This document shows positions 30,548 through 42,263 of a stretch of DNA of 64,000 bases, piece by piece. The stretch lies in contig JAUKUA010000004.1 of NCBI GenBank assembly GCA_030549175.1, positions 4,650,001 through 4,714,000 on the forward strand, read 5' to 3'. Below the pieces are notes generated by a model. It worked only from the letters and a program-made list of their open reading frames with translations, was not told where the DNA came from and did not search any database. The DNA comes from Lasiosphaeris hirsuta. Lineage: Eukaryota > Ascomycota > Sordariomycetes > Sordariales > Lasiosphaeriaceae. Position 1 is the stretch's first letter. Each line of letters begins with the position of its first letter. The position numbers were made by a program, and so were the translations under genes.

Positions 30548-31009
30548 TTGAAACTCGTATTGGAGCGTCCCAAAAGGTAGGAGGATGCTGTCCTCGCGAA
30601 ACCGGATGAACGCGATACGGTGGGCCGGAGAAAGATAACACATGAAACTGTGGCGATAGTCAACCCTTGATGGAGCATGGTTGATTGCCGCTCGAACCTC
30701 GCGCGCTTGTTCAGCCGTAAGGCCCTCGGGTATGTCGAAAAGGACAGCAAAATGTCTAAAGACGATTTCTGCATAACAAATTTGAGGGCCCTCGTCTCAA
30801 ATTTCCATGTTTTCCCCGAGAGCCTATTTGATGGCTTGTGCTTGATCTTCTCGCAAACAGCTTGAATTCGCATCTTCATCCTCAGAGGGCGCACCTAGTC
30901 CAAAGATACCTTTTGGACCAGTGTCGCAGCCGCCTGCTGGTCCATCGTTGCGCTTCACGGCGGTATCATATGCTCCTGCTTTGCCTACTCTCCGCCCTCT
31001 TCTTCTCAC
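30548..31009 (-). pseudogene. Nonsense-mutated ORF, unknown family
   Basis: One minus-strand frame reads SEDEDANSSCLREDQAQAIK, TAG, ALGENMEI, TGA, then DEGPQICYAEIVFRHFAVLF..IPEGLTAEQAREV..YEFQKLNP and a natural stop near 30548. The two in-frame stops are TAG and TGA, and the frame is otherwise protein-like, so the stops look like RIP. It may be a retroelement ORF1 or a host gene. Confidence 0.45.
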
Positions 31010-31370
31010 GCACCCTCCTATTCCTCACGAGCGCCAAGCAAGATAACGCGCTATCTTACGAACTCAAAACCCAGCATAGCGTTTTTGTCAGACGCACGGG
31101 TGGCAGCGATGACAGCAAGCGCGTCTCCAAAACACAAGCGGGTCCGCCCAGCTCGTCCAGCACGGAGGCCCTCAGCGACGGACGGCACAGTCGGTGGCGG
31201 GCAAAAATCGCGATGCAAAGCCCAGAGTAGTTTTTTTTTTGTTGTAAAACAAGAGGTTATCCTGCTTTAGTCTACATGCTAATCATAAACTCCAGCCCCA
31301 TCAGTAAAGAAATAAGGGATGACACGAGGTTGGTCTGTATACCATGGTGAAAACAAAACCCACCAGATGC

Positions 31371-34300
31371 TCAATAGTCGTCGTAGTAGTCCTCGTAGGA
31401 AGAGCAGTCAGGCAAATCAGTCACCTCCGGCATGCTTGTAACAGTCGGCGCAGTCACCTCGATCGTCCGCGTAACCAGCGTCGTCCTCGGCACCGTAACC
31501 GCCTCCACTGTCCTCTTCACAGCTCCCTTCCTCGTCGGCATCGGCGTCGCCGTCACTTTCGCCTTGTAGTCGTACACGGGCGCCTTCCCGCCATAAAACG
31601 GGTCGTTGGTCAGCAGCGCAAAGCCCGGGTCGTCGGGCGCCAGCTGCGACGGCCAGCACGGATTCTCCCTCAGCCCGTCCGACGCGGCGCCGTTGCCGGC
31701 GTGGCCCCACTTGGTCCACGTGAACTCGGGCCGCTTGTCCATGGTGGCCATGAAGAAGGTCTGGTCCACCTTTGTCTGCCCGCCGTCGACGCCCTTGGTG
31801 GCGTGCCCGTCGACGGTCCGGCTCGCACCCGCCGCCCTCAAAAGGCCGGCAAAGTCGCCCTCCTTGACTTCTTCGCACTGCGGGTTGAAGCAGATGTGGG
31901 CAAACTCGTCGCCCGCCCCGCCATTGTCCCAGCTCGGGATCCACCGGATGGCCTGGCCCCCAGCGTTGTCCTTGCCGCCGTTGGCATATGCCGTGTCGGT
32001 TGCTTCGAGCAGGTATACGGGCGGGTACTCGTCCCGCTGGCAGTTGGCGCCTTTCTGGTTGTCCCTGATGTACTTTTGCCAGCCCTGGCCGTTGTGCTGG
32101 ACGCTCCAGGCCCTGACGGCGGGGCCGTTGAGTCGCTTTTTGCTGGTGATTGCCGCGATCTGGGGACACGTCAGGGTCGACCACGCAGCGTTGGAGCGGA
32201 GAGCCGAGCTGTAGTGGTAGCAGGCGTGCTTGTGCGTCAACGAGCATTCCTTCCCAATTTGCGTCTTGCCCGCGTTGGCCTTCCAGGATATCGATGTGAT
32301 GACTGTCTCCTTGCGGTGCTCGACGTCGCCACTGCACGACGCCGAGCGGCGCGTGTGGTGGCTGATTTTCCTGACGGCATCTCTGACGTGGCACTTCTTG
32401 TCCTTTTTGTTGGCGTTGCCGTTGGGGCCGCCAGTGGGCGCCGGCCGCTTCGTCCCTCTGGGGTTGCCGTCGTCGCCCTTTTTGCCCTTGCCTTTGTACT
32501 TGTCCTTGACGTCCTTCGAAGTCCGCGAGCCTCGGCCACCGAGGAGGTCTGTGGCCTGGCTGAGTATGTCAAAGACCTTTTTGATCTCTTCGGGCACCAG
32601 GTCTGATCCTCCGCATGGGCTGAGCCAAAGGTCAAAGGCCCCGCCCGGGTCCTCGCCCTGTGGGTAAATAGTATTGACTATGTCGGCGGCCGTCATTGCC
32701 ATGTCTGTAGGTACAGCGCGTTAACTAGATGCAAAGTCTCGCGTTTGAGGGATCTGGGAATGCTGACCGAGCGCGGCATCGAGAACCTTGCCCACACCGG
32801 GAATGAACTGCAATCCCGCCGTGACGAGGGTTTTCAGCGTCGACATCATGATGTAGCACCCGATCTGGCAACTGTTAGCCTTTCATCCCAGAAATCTCGG
32901 CCGTCCGCCAAGGTGTCGGCAACAAACCTGGGCAATGGCAGGCAGCGCCTCGATGACAGTGTCGGCGATCTCATTGGCCAGCCAGTTGTCGCACAAGCAG
33001 TTGCCCGGTGCATAGTCACCCATCTGCGGGTCGTGGGTCCAAACAAACGGCCCGGTCCCCGGCTGGAACGCCATGCAGCCGTAATTTGTCGTGCGGCCCT
33101 CGGCCGTGGCCGCGTCTACCTGCGGCTTGCAGTGGGTCCGGCACTGCGCAACGCTAATGTCTCTTTTGCTGCCATCCTTGTAGATCTGGCACTTGCCAAG
33201 GCTGTTCAGCCACTCCCTTAGCTCGAGCGTGTTCATCTGGTCGGGGTTCTTGTTTTGGACCGGCTCGGGGGGGAGCACCAAGCAAGCGCCCTCTGGGCAG
33301 TAGCCGAAACGGCACGCAAACTTGCACAGGCGACCCAGCTCGAGGCTGGTGGCATCCTCGGCGATGACGTTGTCCCCGCTGGAGCGGATAGCAGGGTAGG
33401 GCAGGAGATCGCCGAGCTCGGTGCACGAGCAGTACGAGGCAGGACAGTATCCCAGCGCGCAGGAGAAGGCGCAGAGCTTGGCCGTGTTCACTGTGTCGTC
33501 GGCGCCACCGATGCAGCCCTCGCCCTCGACCTGCTTGTCTCCGGATGGGTACTTGTTCATGTCGTCGTTGGAGAAGCTCTGCAGGTCCACGGCCCAGTCG
33601 ACACTACCGGCAAAGTTGAGGGCTTTCCAGTCGGCACGCCGCGTGTCCTTGCTCGTTGGGGTCAGGTATCCAATGTAGTCACCTTGGTACAACATGACGT
33701 CGGTGTTGGAGCTGCCATCGTGGAAGACCTTTGCCCCGTCGCCGCGCGCGACAATCTCCAAGACCTCGGCATATCCGAGATAGCCGGGCGTCTTTGTGCA
33801 CTTGCCCGGCGCCGCGTCCGATTGCGTGAGCGTGCCGGTGAAGTCGCACATTGCCTCCCAGCAGCCGTCCTTGGCCATGTGGAAGCTCCTGCCGTAGCTG
33901 GCCTCACCAACGAATATCTTGTTACCGGGGACGCCCGCTTTCATGACCATGGCAAGCATGTTGCGCGTCTCTGTGAGGTTGACGTGGCTGCGGATACACT
34001 TTCCAGACGGGCACGAGTCGAACGAGTTGGGCTTGTCGTAGTCCCACTGACCGTGTAAGTCATACGTCATGTAAACAATGTAATCAACCACTGCCGAGAT
34101 CCTGTCAATAGGAAACGCCTTGAGGTACCAATACGACGCGGGCGCCGCGATGGACAGGGAAGCTCCCGACGGCAACTTTCGCCTGAGCGACGACAAAAAC
34201 GCGAGGTAATTGGCGCCATCAGTCTGCTGCCCAATCACTTGTCCGTTGATATAGATGTCTGGCGCCTTGTTGTTTGCGTAAAGACCATCAGCGACCGGCC

Positions 34301-36334
34301 GTGTGGGAGCATTGGTAAGGGGGGGGGGGGGGGGGTGGGGGAGTGAGAGGGTGAGAGGATTGAGGAAGAGGAGGAAATCAAAGGACTCACGCCGGGATAT
34401 TCCCAGTCAATATCAATGCCGTCGATACCCTCGCTCTTGACAAACTGGGCGATATTAGCAGCGAACGTCTCCCTATTGTCGATGATGGCCGATCTCAATG
34501 TGAAAGCATTCGGCGCCTCGGTCGAATAAGCCCAGCCGCCGAGCGACACAATGCGCTTGAGCGGTAACTTTTTAAAGTCGGCCCACTGCTCATGCGTATC
34601 ATTAATAACGACCTTCCACGACGCCTTATCAATGTCAGCAAACGCCCAGTGCATGTGCGTATACGTCCCATCCGTGTTGGCATTCTTGGCCTTGAGCCAC
34701 AGGCAGTCCCGGTCGAAATTAAACGCCTCGTAGTACCCGATCCTCGAAAACTTTACCGGCGCGCCCGAGTTAGACTTTAGCTCCATGCCGCAGTTGGAGA
34801 CACATGTGTTCTGGTAGCCCTCGAGCTTGGCGCCGGGTCCGGCGTTGGCGGGAGCGTGGACGTCGCAGTGCGATGAGAAGACGCCGCAGTAACCCCAGTT
34901 ACTGCAACACGCCTTGAGCGGGCAGGGGTTAAGACTGGCGAGCCCCTGGCCGCTGTCTGAGATGGGCAGTGTCGTACCGGGCTTCATGGGACCGCACACC
35001 ACGCCCGTCTGGGGCCGTGGCAGGGGCGGAGACCCGGGGGAGACGCACATGTTGTAACCCCACTGCATCCCGCGACACTCTGTCCAGGCCCACGTCTTCC
35101 CCTTGTTCCAGGACTCAATGTCATCGACGGTTATGCCGTACGTCTTTGCGACGACGGCGCACGTCTCGCCCTGGGCAATGTCGTGCGATTTGCACGAGCC
35201 GTCGGCGTTTGCCGACGGCTTGGGCGGCACGTACGGGTCGCCCGCGGAGCAGCAGACAAAGTCGCCGGGGAAGAGGCCGCCGGGGGAGGAGCAGAGGCCT
35301 GGCTTCGTGTTGTATTTGTAAAAGTCGGCGCTGGGTATGCCGCACCTCCTGGCGAGGGCGTCGCAGCCGTTGCCGGATTCAACCTCGATCCAGCGACACG
35401 TTGCCCGTTTGAGGAGGCGCGAGAAAATTGTGCTGTTGCTGATCGCGGGTGGCGCCGCCGCAATGGTGAACAGCTTGCCTCCCTCGAGGTGCTGAACAGA
35501 GCCGCCCGGCTCAGCCGTCGCACAGATTCCCTTAGCCCAGTCGGCCACCGTCTTTTGCACGACTGGGAGATTGCCAACCACGTTGAAGACGATCCCAAAG
35601 CCGGTTTCCGGATCGCGGCCGCCGCCACAGACCTGGACGATGGTGTGGTTCCGGCCCAGGCCGCCGCTGCGCAGATGCTCGGCCAGCGGCTGCAGCACTG
35701 ACTCGACCGTCTGCTTCCCCAGTCTCTTCCCAACGTACACGCCCGCCAGCGTGTAGTTCAGCCGCGCAAACAGAAAGTTCTCGTTGCAGTTTTCGGCCGC
35801 GCCAAAGAAGGCCTTGATACCCTGGAGCAGAACGCTGGCTTCCTGGTCCGGAGCCTGGCCGCCTCCGGTGCCGCTGCCTTTGGTGAAGACTTGGACGCTG
35901 GCGTTCGTCGGGCTGCCAGTGCTCTTGCACGCCTGAGCCATGTCAAGCGGGCTCGTGTGCAGCTGCGGGCTTCTCTTGTGGTGCTGCGAAGCGGGCTTGG
36001 AAGTCGGCGGGGCCACTCCGCCGTCTCGGTTGGTGGTGCAAGTATGGATGACAAGGTCGTAGAGTGGGTCATCCAGCGGATGGTACACCGAAAGCTGCAT
36101 GAGCATCGGCTCCCCGCAGCGCTCCAGCCTCTGCACGGAATGATAGCGGATCCAAGTCTTCACGTCGGTGAGGTCCCCGCACGGAAGCGGACAGTCATGG
36201 CGCTCGGCGACATATTCGTTGATATCTCCAAGGGGCGATGGGTCGCCCGGGCCCGCTGGTGCCACGGCTGGGGATCCATCGAGGTTGATGGCCGCTCGCG
36301 CAAGGCCCACCGAGAGGAGGATGTTGGCACGCAT
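31371..36334 (-). CDS. Large secreted chitinase: LysM - CBM18 - GH18 - NucA/NucB-like nuclease
   Basis: Killer-toxin-like (subgroup C) chitinase. Exons 36334-34391, 34265-32928, 32864-32768 and 32704-31371 total 4,713 nt (1,570 aa) in one frame; introns are 125, 63 and 63 bp. The ATG at 36334 opens a hydrophobic leader (MRANILLSVGLARAAINLDG). Then come a Cys-rich N-region, two LysM-like segments (GNGCDALARRCGIPSADFYK; GETCAVVAKTYGITVDDIES), a CBM18 hevein-type segment (ACCSNWGYCG) and GH18 with catalytic GIDGIDIDWEYPG, split by intron 1 just after EYPG. The last exon holds RDEYPP and IRWIPSWDNGGAG, matching the core of the NucA/NucB DNase family. Related yeast killer toxins use a chitinase/LysM subunit to deliver a nuclease; here both would be one polypeptide (inference). 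Frame and active-site residues are intact. Confidence 0.88.
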
Positions 36335-38102
36335 CTCGGGCTCAGTGAGACGAGATTCCAAATGCCGTTCGCGCCGTCTACGGCCCGAGAGAGCGGCCCC
36401 GCGACCTGATATACACTGATGTACGGTCCCGAATGTGCGCCGCGTGCTGCGCCGCGTGCCAGCCTCGAAAGGCCGCACAACGCAGAGGAGGAGATTCAGT
36501 GATCAAGCCCATCATGCCGTGGTGGTGGTATCGGACGACGGCGGGCGGATTTCATCCCGCGGCGCAGCGCAGCAGTTCCATAGTACCTGCATGTTGGGCT
36601 GACGATGAGTCTCAGAAATTAGGAATCCGCCGGTTCCATTAGGCTAAGAGATATTGGGAGCCTTGCGGGCCGGCAGATCTGAATGGGCGCCTTGCGACAT
36701 GCGGCGGACGCGAGGGCCTCGACGCCTAGTGATTAGGTGTCCGCGACTTGGGGGTTCCAATTGACGGGTTGGAGAAACCAGCCTAAAAATTTACCATGGG
36801 GGGAAAATGAGGGGGGGTTAATAGGCCTTGTTAGACTTGGAAAGTATGATTAAACTTGTAGTAATAAACCCAGTTGTAGTACCAAGCCTTGTTGCAGTTA
36901 CAAGTCCTATTGTTCTTTTCTTGATTGAATGGGACGCTCTGATTAGTCGGATCAGCGGGCCCTCAAGGTTCACATTACAGGTGTGTGCGCCCCCTATATT
37001 CTAGGCTCCCACTATAAGGTCTGGATTTGTCATCGCTAAGGCCGCTGAAGGCCGCTGAAGGCCCTGTATTACACACACAGGGTGTGGCAGCCCTGGAGTA
37101 CCTGACATTGAGAAGGTCCAGCGCTTTCCGCACCCGCTATGCAGCCCATAGTAAATGCCTGGCAAAGCCAGCGGGCCATGAATCGAAGATTGAAGCTCTC
37201 ATGACAAAAACAGCGCCCGCGCCAGTACCAATGCCAGCACAGCAGCCATGCCGGCCCAGGACCTAGATTAAACTGAGCCCCTGGATCAAGCCTCTAAATT
37301 GAAGCCTTTTTACATGCTCTACATGCCCTGGCCATGCGTGCCCTGCGTGCGCAGGTGGGTGCCTTGTGTGCCCGCGATTTTCATGAACCCCTAAATTAAA
37401 GACTCCCGCGTGCCCTGCGCTCCCTGGGCTGGCTGCAGGCTGCGGGCTGTGCGTGTACCTTCCTTGGAGGTGCCATCTAGATAGAAGGAATGAGCCGTAT
37501 AGTCAATTCAATTAGTCAAGTGGCCAAGTGTTTCCACAGCTAAGTAGCTCTCCCTTTTCTTATTAAAACTCGCGCGTAATCATGTTCAGTTCCTGGCTTA
37601 TAACTGTATTTGTGACCTTTGCTTCGACCCCTGGGGATCTTCGCCATGCCAAAGATGTGGTGTTGAGAGCCCCCCTTTTAACTGTGCGCCTCTTTTATTG
37701 CCTGACGGCTGCTGTCAGCTGTAGCCAGCTACCAGGCACAAAATTTTGAGCTAATCAGAGCGCCCATGGAGGTGCAACAAGGCTTGTTGCTACAACGAGA
37801 CTTATTACAGCTGTAAGACTTGTTGAAGTGACACGCCTTATTGTGCCCTAGGGGCTCCCGCTTCGGTAGTGATGCATGTGCATAACAGAGATATGCACGG
37901 AATCACGTCATGAAAGGTGGGATGGGACTAATTTAGCGCCTAAATTGAGCTATGTTGGTGAAGGCACATACAACCCGGCGGGGCTCTCTGTCTGGGGGAA
38001 GAGCAACCGATTACAAAATTGTCTCACCGAACTTTCTCAACAAACAAACATCACCTTCCTACAGCACCGCAGGTAGTTATTGCTGGCCCATGCACATCAA
38101 CC
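36335..38102. other. Intergenic, mixed composition
   Basis: Upstream region of the chitinase (minus) and of the 38103 gene (plus). It contains low-complexity series of CCTTGTTG/ACTTGTTG-like units (36825-36910, 37775-37850), repeated GGCCGCTGAA (37040-37060) and TGCCCTGCGTGC-rich sequence (37310-37450). No gene is seen. Confidence 0.35.
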
Positions 38103-38969
38103 ATGGCTTCAGCCCAGGAGTCAACCCAGGAGATTGTATACTCCCGCGAGGAAACCGTCGCAGCAGTGCAGGACTTTATCGCATTCGCCACCAAAATGTA
38201 CCTCGACGAATCAGCCTACGAATCACCCCCAAGCACCGGCTGGCCCAGCATAACCCCCGACTCAATGCGACCCTTTGACAAGACAGACGAAGTCGTCGAG
38301 CTCCTGCGCCACCTCCCCTACCCGTCCGACGAGGACCCAGACAGAAGACCCCAGGTCATGCCGGCGCTACCCTTTGCCGCCTTCCAGCTCGACGACTTTG
38401 GGCAGTCGGCACGCACCTTCCGCATCGCGACCGAGGGCATGATCTTCGAGCATGTGCCGGCGCATGTTGTTGGTCTCGCGATGCGTCAGCGCAACGATCA
38501 CGGCGTGCTCCTCGATACCAAGCTGGGAGTCGTCTTCTGGCACGAGGCCGCGACTGAGTTCAAGTGGTTCAGTCCGTTCCCCGTTGTCATGGGCTTGGCC
38601 GACTCAGATGACGACTCCGAAGGGGAAGGAGAGGGGGGAAGCGCCATGTCCCCGGGCGAGCGCGCGTGGCGTGGGTGCGAGACTGTCTGGTCCATACCAG
38701 ACTTCTTCGCCACGCTCAAGCACAACCTCAAAGAGCTACACTTTGTCCCCATGAGCAGGCGGCGCGTCGTCGACGGGTGGTATGGCCCAGACGAACATGG
38801 TCAGGAGGCAGTAGAAATGGTCAAGGGCATCTATCGCGCACATGGATGGCCCGATCTCGAGCGCTATCGCAAGGAGGACTGCCTCAAGGCCATCTACACA
38901 GCGCTGAGCGAGAGCTTCCCAGGTGAAGAAGACGAGGAGGACGCCGAGTTATTGGAGGCTGATTCATAG
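38103..38969 (+). CDS. Conserved-looking cytosolic protein, unknown function
   Basis: Intronless 288-aa frame from the ATG at 38103 in a good start context (CAACCATGG). It is acidic, without signal peptide or TM. It has Trp/Pro-rich blocks (TGWPSITPDSMRPF; GVVFWHEAATEFKWF), an acidic Ser/Glu insert (DSDDDSEGEGEGG), a mid segment with SIPDFFATLKHNLKELHFVP and an acidic C-terminus. Strong third-position GC bias and lack of damage support a real gene. No family is recognised. Confidence 0.7.
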   Translation: MASAQESTQEIVYSREETVAAVQDFIAFATKMYLDESAYESPPSTGWPSITPDSMRPFDKTDEVVELLRHLPYPSDEDPDRRPQVMPALPFAAFQLDDFGQSARTFRIATEGMIFEHVPAHVVGLAMRQRNDHGVLLDTKLGVVFWHEAATEFKWFSPFPVVMGLADSDDDSEGEGEGGSAMSPGERAWRGCETVWSIPDFFATLKHNLKELHFVPMSRRRVVDGWYGPDEHGQEAVEMVKGIYRAHGWPDLERYRKEDCLKAIYTALSESFPGEEDEEDAELLEADS

Positions 38970-39471
38970 AAGGCGACGAGACAAGGCAGACAAGGACCTT
39001 CTTCGGCCAACCACGACTCGGGGCTTCGGCCTGTCTGCTGAATTTGCTGGCTGGATGTCGCCGTCCAATGCCATCTCATCGTCGGCCCGGTTGAGCATTT
39101 TGCCCGAGATTTGGCCCAATATAGCCCAGGCACACCCAACACGGGATATTTATCCGGGCCTGCACTTGGGGGCCGAAATCGACTTTGACAACAACCGGCG
39201 GCGCAGTTGCAGGACTTGTCAATTCAGGAACCCGCCTGTGCCGTCTCGACGTCCCCCCGAGGCGAATTTTTGCCGGCGACGCTTCTTTTTTCTTCCTTTT
39301 CATCGGGACAGCGCGTCTTCGTACCCACTCACACTGCAACCGACAAAGAGTTGCAAAAGCCAACTGTCTAACCAGCTGCTCCCATCAGAGCAAAACCCTC
39401 ACCTCCAACTTTGGTCCAGTCAAGTCATCGCGCCGCTTTGAAAACCACAAAAGGGCGCGCACCGTCTCAAA

Positions 39472-40062
39472 ATGAAAAGCATCACCAGCACCCTCGGCCT
39501 CCTGGCCCTCGCGTCCGCCGCCTCGGCAGCCGAAACCCACATCACGGCTGCAGAATGGGCGGTGCCTACCCAAACCAGCGACCCCTACCAATGCGTCACG
39601 CGCGACATCCCCCACTACCTAACCGCCGGCCCCTCTCCCTCGGGCGCTGTCTCCTCTGCGCTCCTCTCCTACGAAAACCAGCTATACGAAACATGCACGC
39701 ACGCTACAGCCGACTCGTTCCAGCCCTGCCCGGTCCCGCCCCGAAGTAAGCTCTGCGCCTTTTCCACCGCCGTCCCGACGTCGCTGCTGCCGGCGTACTC
39801 ATCGTATGCCAGTTCGGCGGCGTCGTGGTGGAGTGCGGGGAATGGGGATATGGTGGTCAGTTTGGTGGAGGAGTGTCCGTACTTGTGGTATGATAGTCTG
39901 TTGATGAATCCCGGGAGCGGGAGTAATCTGAATCGGACGGTTGCGTATGCGCAGTGTTGGGCTGAGGCGCATCCTACGGGTTCCGGAGGGTCAGCAACGT
40001 TGTCGACTACTAGCACGAGCACGAAGGCCAGCTCGCGGTCTGGTGTGACGGGCTCGACGGCT

Positions 40063-40098
<36 letters not shown>

Positions 40099-40197
40099 AA
40101 CAGTGGAGTCAGGGGTAGGGCGGGCGCGGCGGATGGTTGGATGATGGCTGGGTCGGGTATGGGGATGGTTGCTGCCATGAACGTTGGTTTGTTGTAG
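39472..40197 (+). CDS. Secreted, probably GPI-anchored protein
   Basis: 241 aa. N-terminal signal peptide (MKSITSTLGLLALASAASAA), then a Cys-containing domain (QCVTRDIPHYL; YETCTHATADSFQPCP; EECPYLWYDSLLM), a Ser/Thr-rich spacer ending in a TP-repeat (CCGACG DNA repeat, about 40063-40095), and a hydrophobic C-terminus suited to GPI transfer. A pyrimidine-rich 5' region precedes the ATG, as usual for fungal genes. Likely cell-wall or membrane location; function unknown. It is one of several secreted genes between 31 and 49 kb. Confidence 0.75.
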
Positions 40198-41496
40198 GGC
40201 CGGGAATAAAGCGTCGGGGGCGGTCTTGACTTATCTTTGCGGCGTCTTCTTTTGGAGCCGCGAGAGTGATCTTGGGAGACTGTTCCCGGCGGGCTTTGGG
40301 GTCGTTTGTGCGTATGTATAATCACGAGAAGTCCGGCCTAGGTTGGTCTTGTCTCGTTCCCCCATTCCCCCGGGTACCCAAGGCAGGATGGCTCAATGGA
40401 TCACTTATTTCGGAACACCTCACATCATCACCACACCCCCAGCCACAGAATCCTCCACACCGGGAGGCCGCTGGGGGAAACGCCATTATAACCCTCGTAT
40501 AACCCGCCCACGAGGCCCCCGCACAGCTCTTTATGGTCGATGGTGTCCTGGTGGGTGATCTGGTTGTTGCGCAGAGCTGGATCAGGCAAGATGTCAACTC
40601 AGGGGAGGTGCCCAGCACCTCAGTGAGGGACTAATTCTGGTTCCTTACCCAAGAAATCCATGTTCATTGTCTCCAATCTACTCGCCTCAATAGCTCCTTG
40701 TTAGAACAACCCACTGTGACAGTAACCCTAACCCCCCACCCCCCCCCCCCCCCCTCTTGGGATCCAAGAAGCTTGCCACAACCTCTGATATTCACACTAG
40801 GTACCTACACCGCTTGGGCGTACTGCCTTGTAGTAGTGTGTTGACACATCAGATATTCCGCCTCAGCCACTCCAACTGTTCCAAAGCGACCAGCAGATTC
40901 GCTTGACCTGGAGATCTCGATGCTATCATCTTGCCGACGTCGTTTGCACCGCCGTTTGCGGCACCTATTGGGGCCCCGGTTATTACGGTGCCGATGGGTT
41001 TGTGTTGTCTTTTGTTTCTTTGTATTTTATTGGGAGGCGGAGGTACTTTGAGGATGAGGTCTGGGAATAGCATACATGTTGAGTTGAGGCGCGTACCTCT
41101 CAATATTCGGAATTCGTTGACTCCGAGCAAACTATCAATGGTGATTCTCTCACAAGAGAGTCCCGCAAATCCGGAGCTCGACCGAGCGCCGAGAAGCGTA
41201 CCCGGCGACCCGGTATGCTGGGGCGGAGGCTAGGAGGCCTCCGACATTAGGCGAGGGAGGACATGTTGCGCATCTAAATCTTCCCCTGGCAATATCCGCT
41301 CGGTGATGCATCTACTCAAAGTTGCATTGTCCGGAGTATTTCCACATGCGTTCCTGGGCGTCCACGTGCAAGTAAGGGGAATGGGTATAAGTCTGACTGC
41401 ACCTCGGCGCGGCGACCTGGGTAGTGATTAACCAGCTCCCCAAGTTGAAGTCAGTTGTGTTTGGCCAGTATCTGGCGTCTCATCTAGCTGCTCAAC
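40198..41496. other. Intergenic
   Basis: Contains a poly-C run (about 40733-40754). A minus-strand open frame (41130-40849) ends in an Asn/Gly-rich stretch followed by a short helix; it may be a relic of an enzyme C-terminus but is too short to name. Confidence 0.3.
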
Positions 41497-42204
41497 ATGA
41501 CGAGAGTCTCTTCCAAGCCGTGTTCGCCATTGCGGCGTTGGCAACAGCAACGACGGCAGGAGTCTGTCAGTCTGGTTCAGGGACTTTCGGAGGCCGAGGA
41601 TGCCATCCTCCAAGGCGTCAATGTCGATCGAGCTCAGCCCGGATTCACAGGTAACTCAGTCCCCTGACCGTACCAGTAAGAGGCATTCTCACCATCTCCA
41701 TCAGGAACCGGCTACGTCACAGGCTTCGAGCAGGCCTCTGACAAGCTTACTTTCAAGATCCCGAGCGGCACGGCCCGTCTCTACGACCTCACTATCCGCG
41801 TTGGCGCCGTCTACGGCGAGAAACGCACGACCGTTATCCTCAACAACGGTGCAAGCTGCCAGGTCTACTTCCCTGCCAGCCAAACCTTCGCCGACTCCTC
41901 CTGGAAGCCGGGTCCAACACGGCATCGTCAGCAAACCGGCAAGACGCCCGCTCTGGTCTCGGTCGACTTGATGGATTACTCGTCATCTCGCGTCGAGCGC
42001 GGCTCCGTGGGGACGGCAATTGAGGTTGCCATTGCGCACCACCGCCGCGGCGGTATTGTTTCGGTACTCTGGCACTGGAATCGATGGGCTGAGTTTACAC
42101 GGTTTGTGTCGCACAGTGCCCAGTCTGGTCTGGCGAGCGTTGGGGAGTATAGGCTGTCAGAAAAGAAGGGTCTAGAAATGACCGGAATCGTGAGTTTAAA
42201 ATAG
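41497..42204 (+). pseudogene. CBM35-GH26 beta-mannanase, collapsed by deletion
   Basis: After a 54-bp intron (41651-41704) the frame encodes EAEDAILQGVNV..GTGYVTGFEQ..DKLTFKIP..LYDLTIRVGAVYGEK, a CBM35 as found fused to GH26 mannanases. It jumps from FADSSWKPG to TGKTPALVSVDLMDYSSSRV and GGIVSVLWHWN, which is internal GH26 sequence. The rest of CBM35, the linker and most of the catalytic barrel are missing, and after WHWN the frame reads unrelated residues to 42204. A signal-peptide-like segment (LFQAVFAIAALATATTAGVC) lies in another frame at 41510-41570, so the start is also shifted. A gene finder could call it intact, but it cannot be an active mannanase. Confidence 0.7.
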
Positions 42205-42240
42205 TTGCCACACATCTTGCTACTATTCACAGCTATAAGT

Positions 42241-42263
42241 GTTCTCTAGCGAAGCTAGAGAAC
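42241..42263 (+). repeat. Perfect hairpin
   Basis: GTTCTCTAGC-GAA-GCTAGAGAAC: 10-bp arms and a 3-nt loop, 36 bp after the stop of the GH26 relic. It is followed by CAAGCAATACAATCAT..CAGTTGCAACCCC, which recurs in reverse complement near 44560-44590. It is probably a repeat terminus, not a terminator. Confidence 0.6.

Noticed and set aside
31344..32606. 420-codon open frame on the plus strand
   Set aside because: It is the antisense shadow of the chitinase last exon, produced by GC-rich third positions. The minus-strand frame carries the domain motifs and splice junctions.
32240..32702. Separate start (MAMTAADIVNTIY) for a stand-alone nuclease gene
   Set aside because: The upstream exon joins in phase through a 63-bp intron and continues the chitinase frame, so a single gene is simpler. 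It would be worth reopening if transcripts start here.
33255..34058. 267-codon plus-strand frame
   Set aside because: Antisense shadow of the GH18 exon.
34318..34336. Poly-G run as a possible G-quadruplex or regulatory site
   Set aside because: It lies in intron 1 of the chitinase as a poly-C pyrimidine stretch. Similar runs occur in the DUF4246 intron and near 40740. Length is prone to sequencing error and no function can be argued.
40849..41130. Amidase or oxidoreductase C-terminus on the minus strand
   Set aside because: Only a vague Asn/Gly-rich resemblance; too short and with no catalytic motif.
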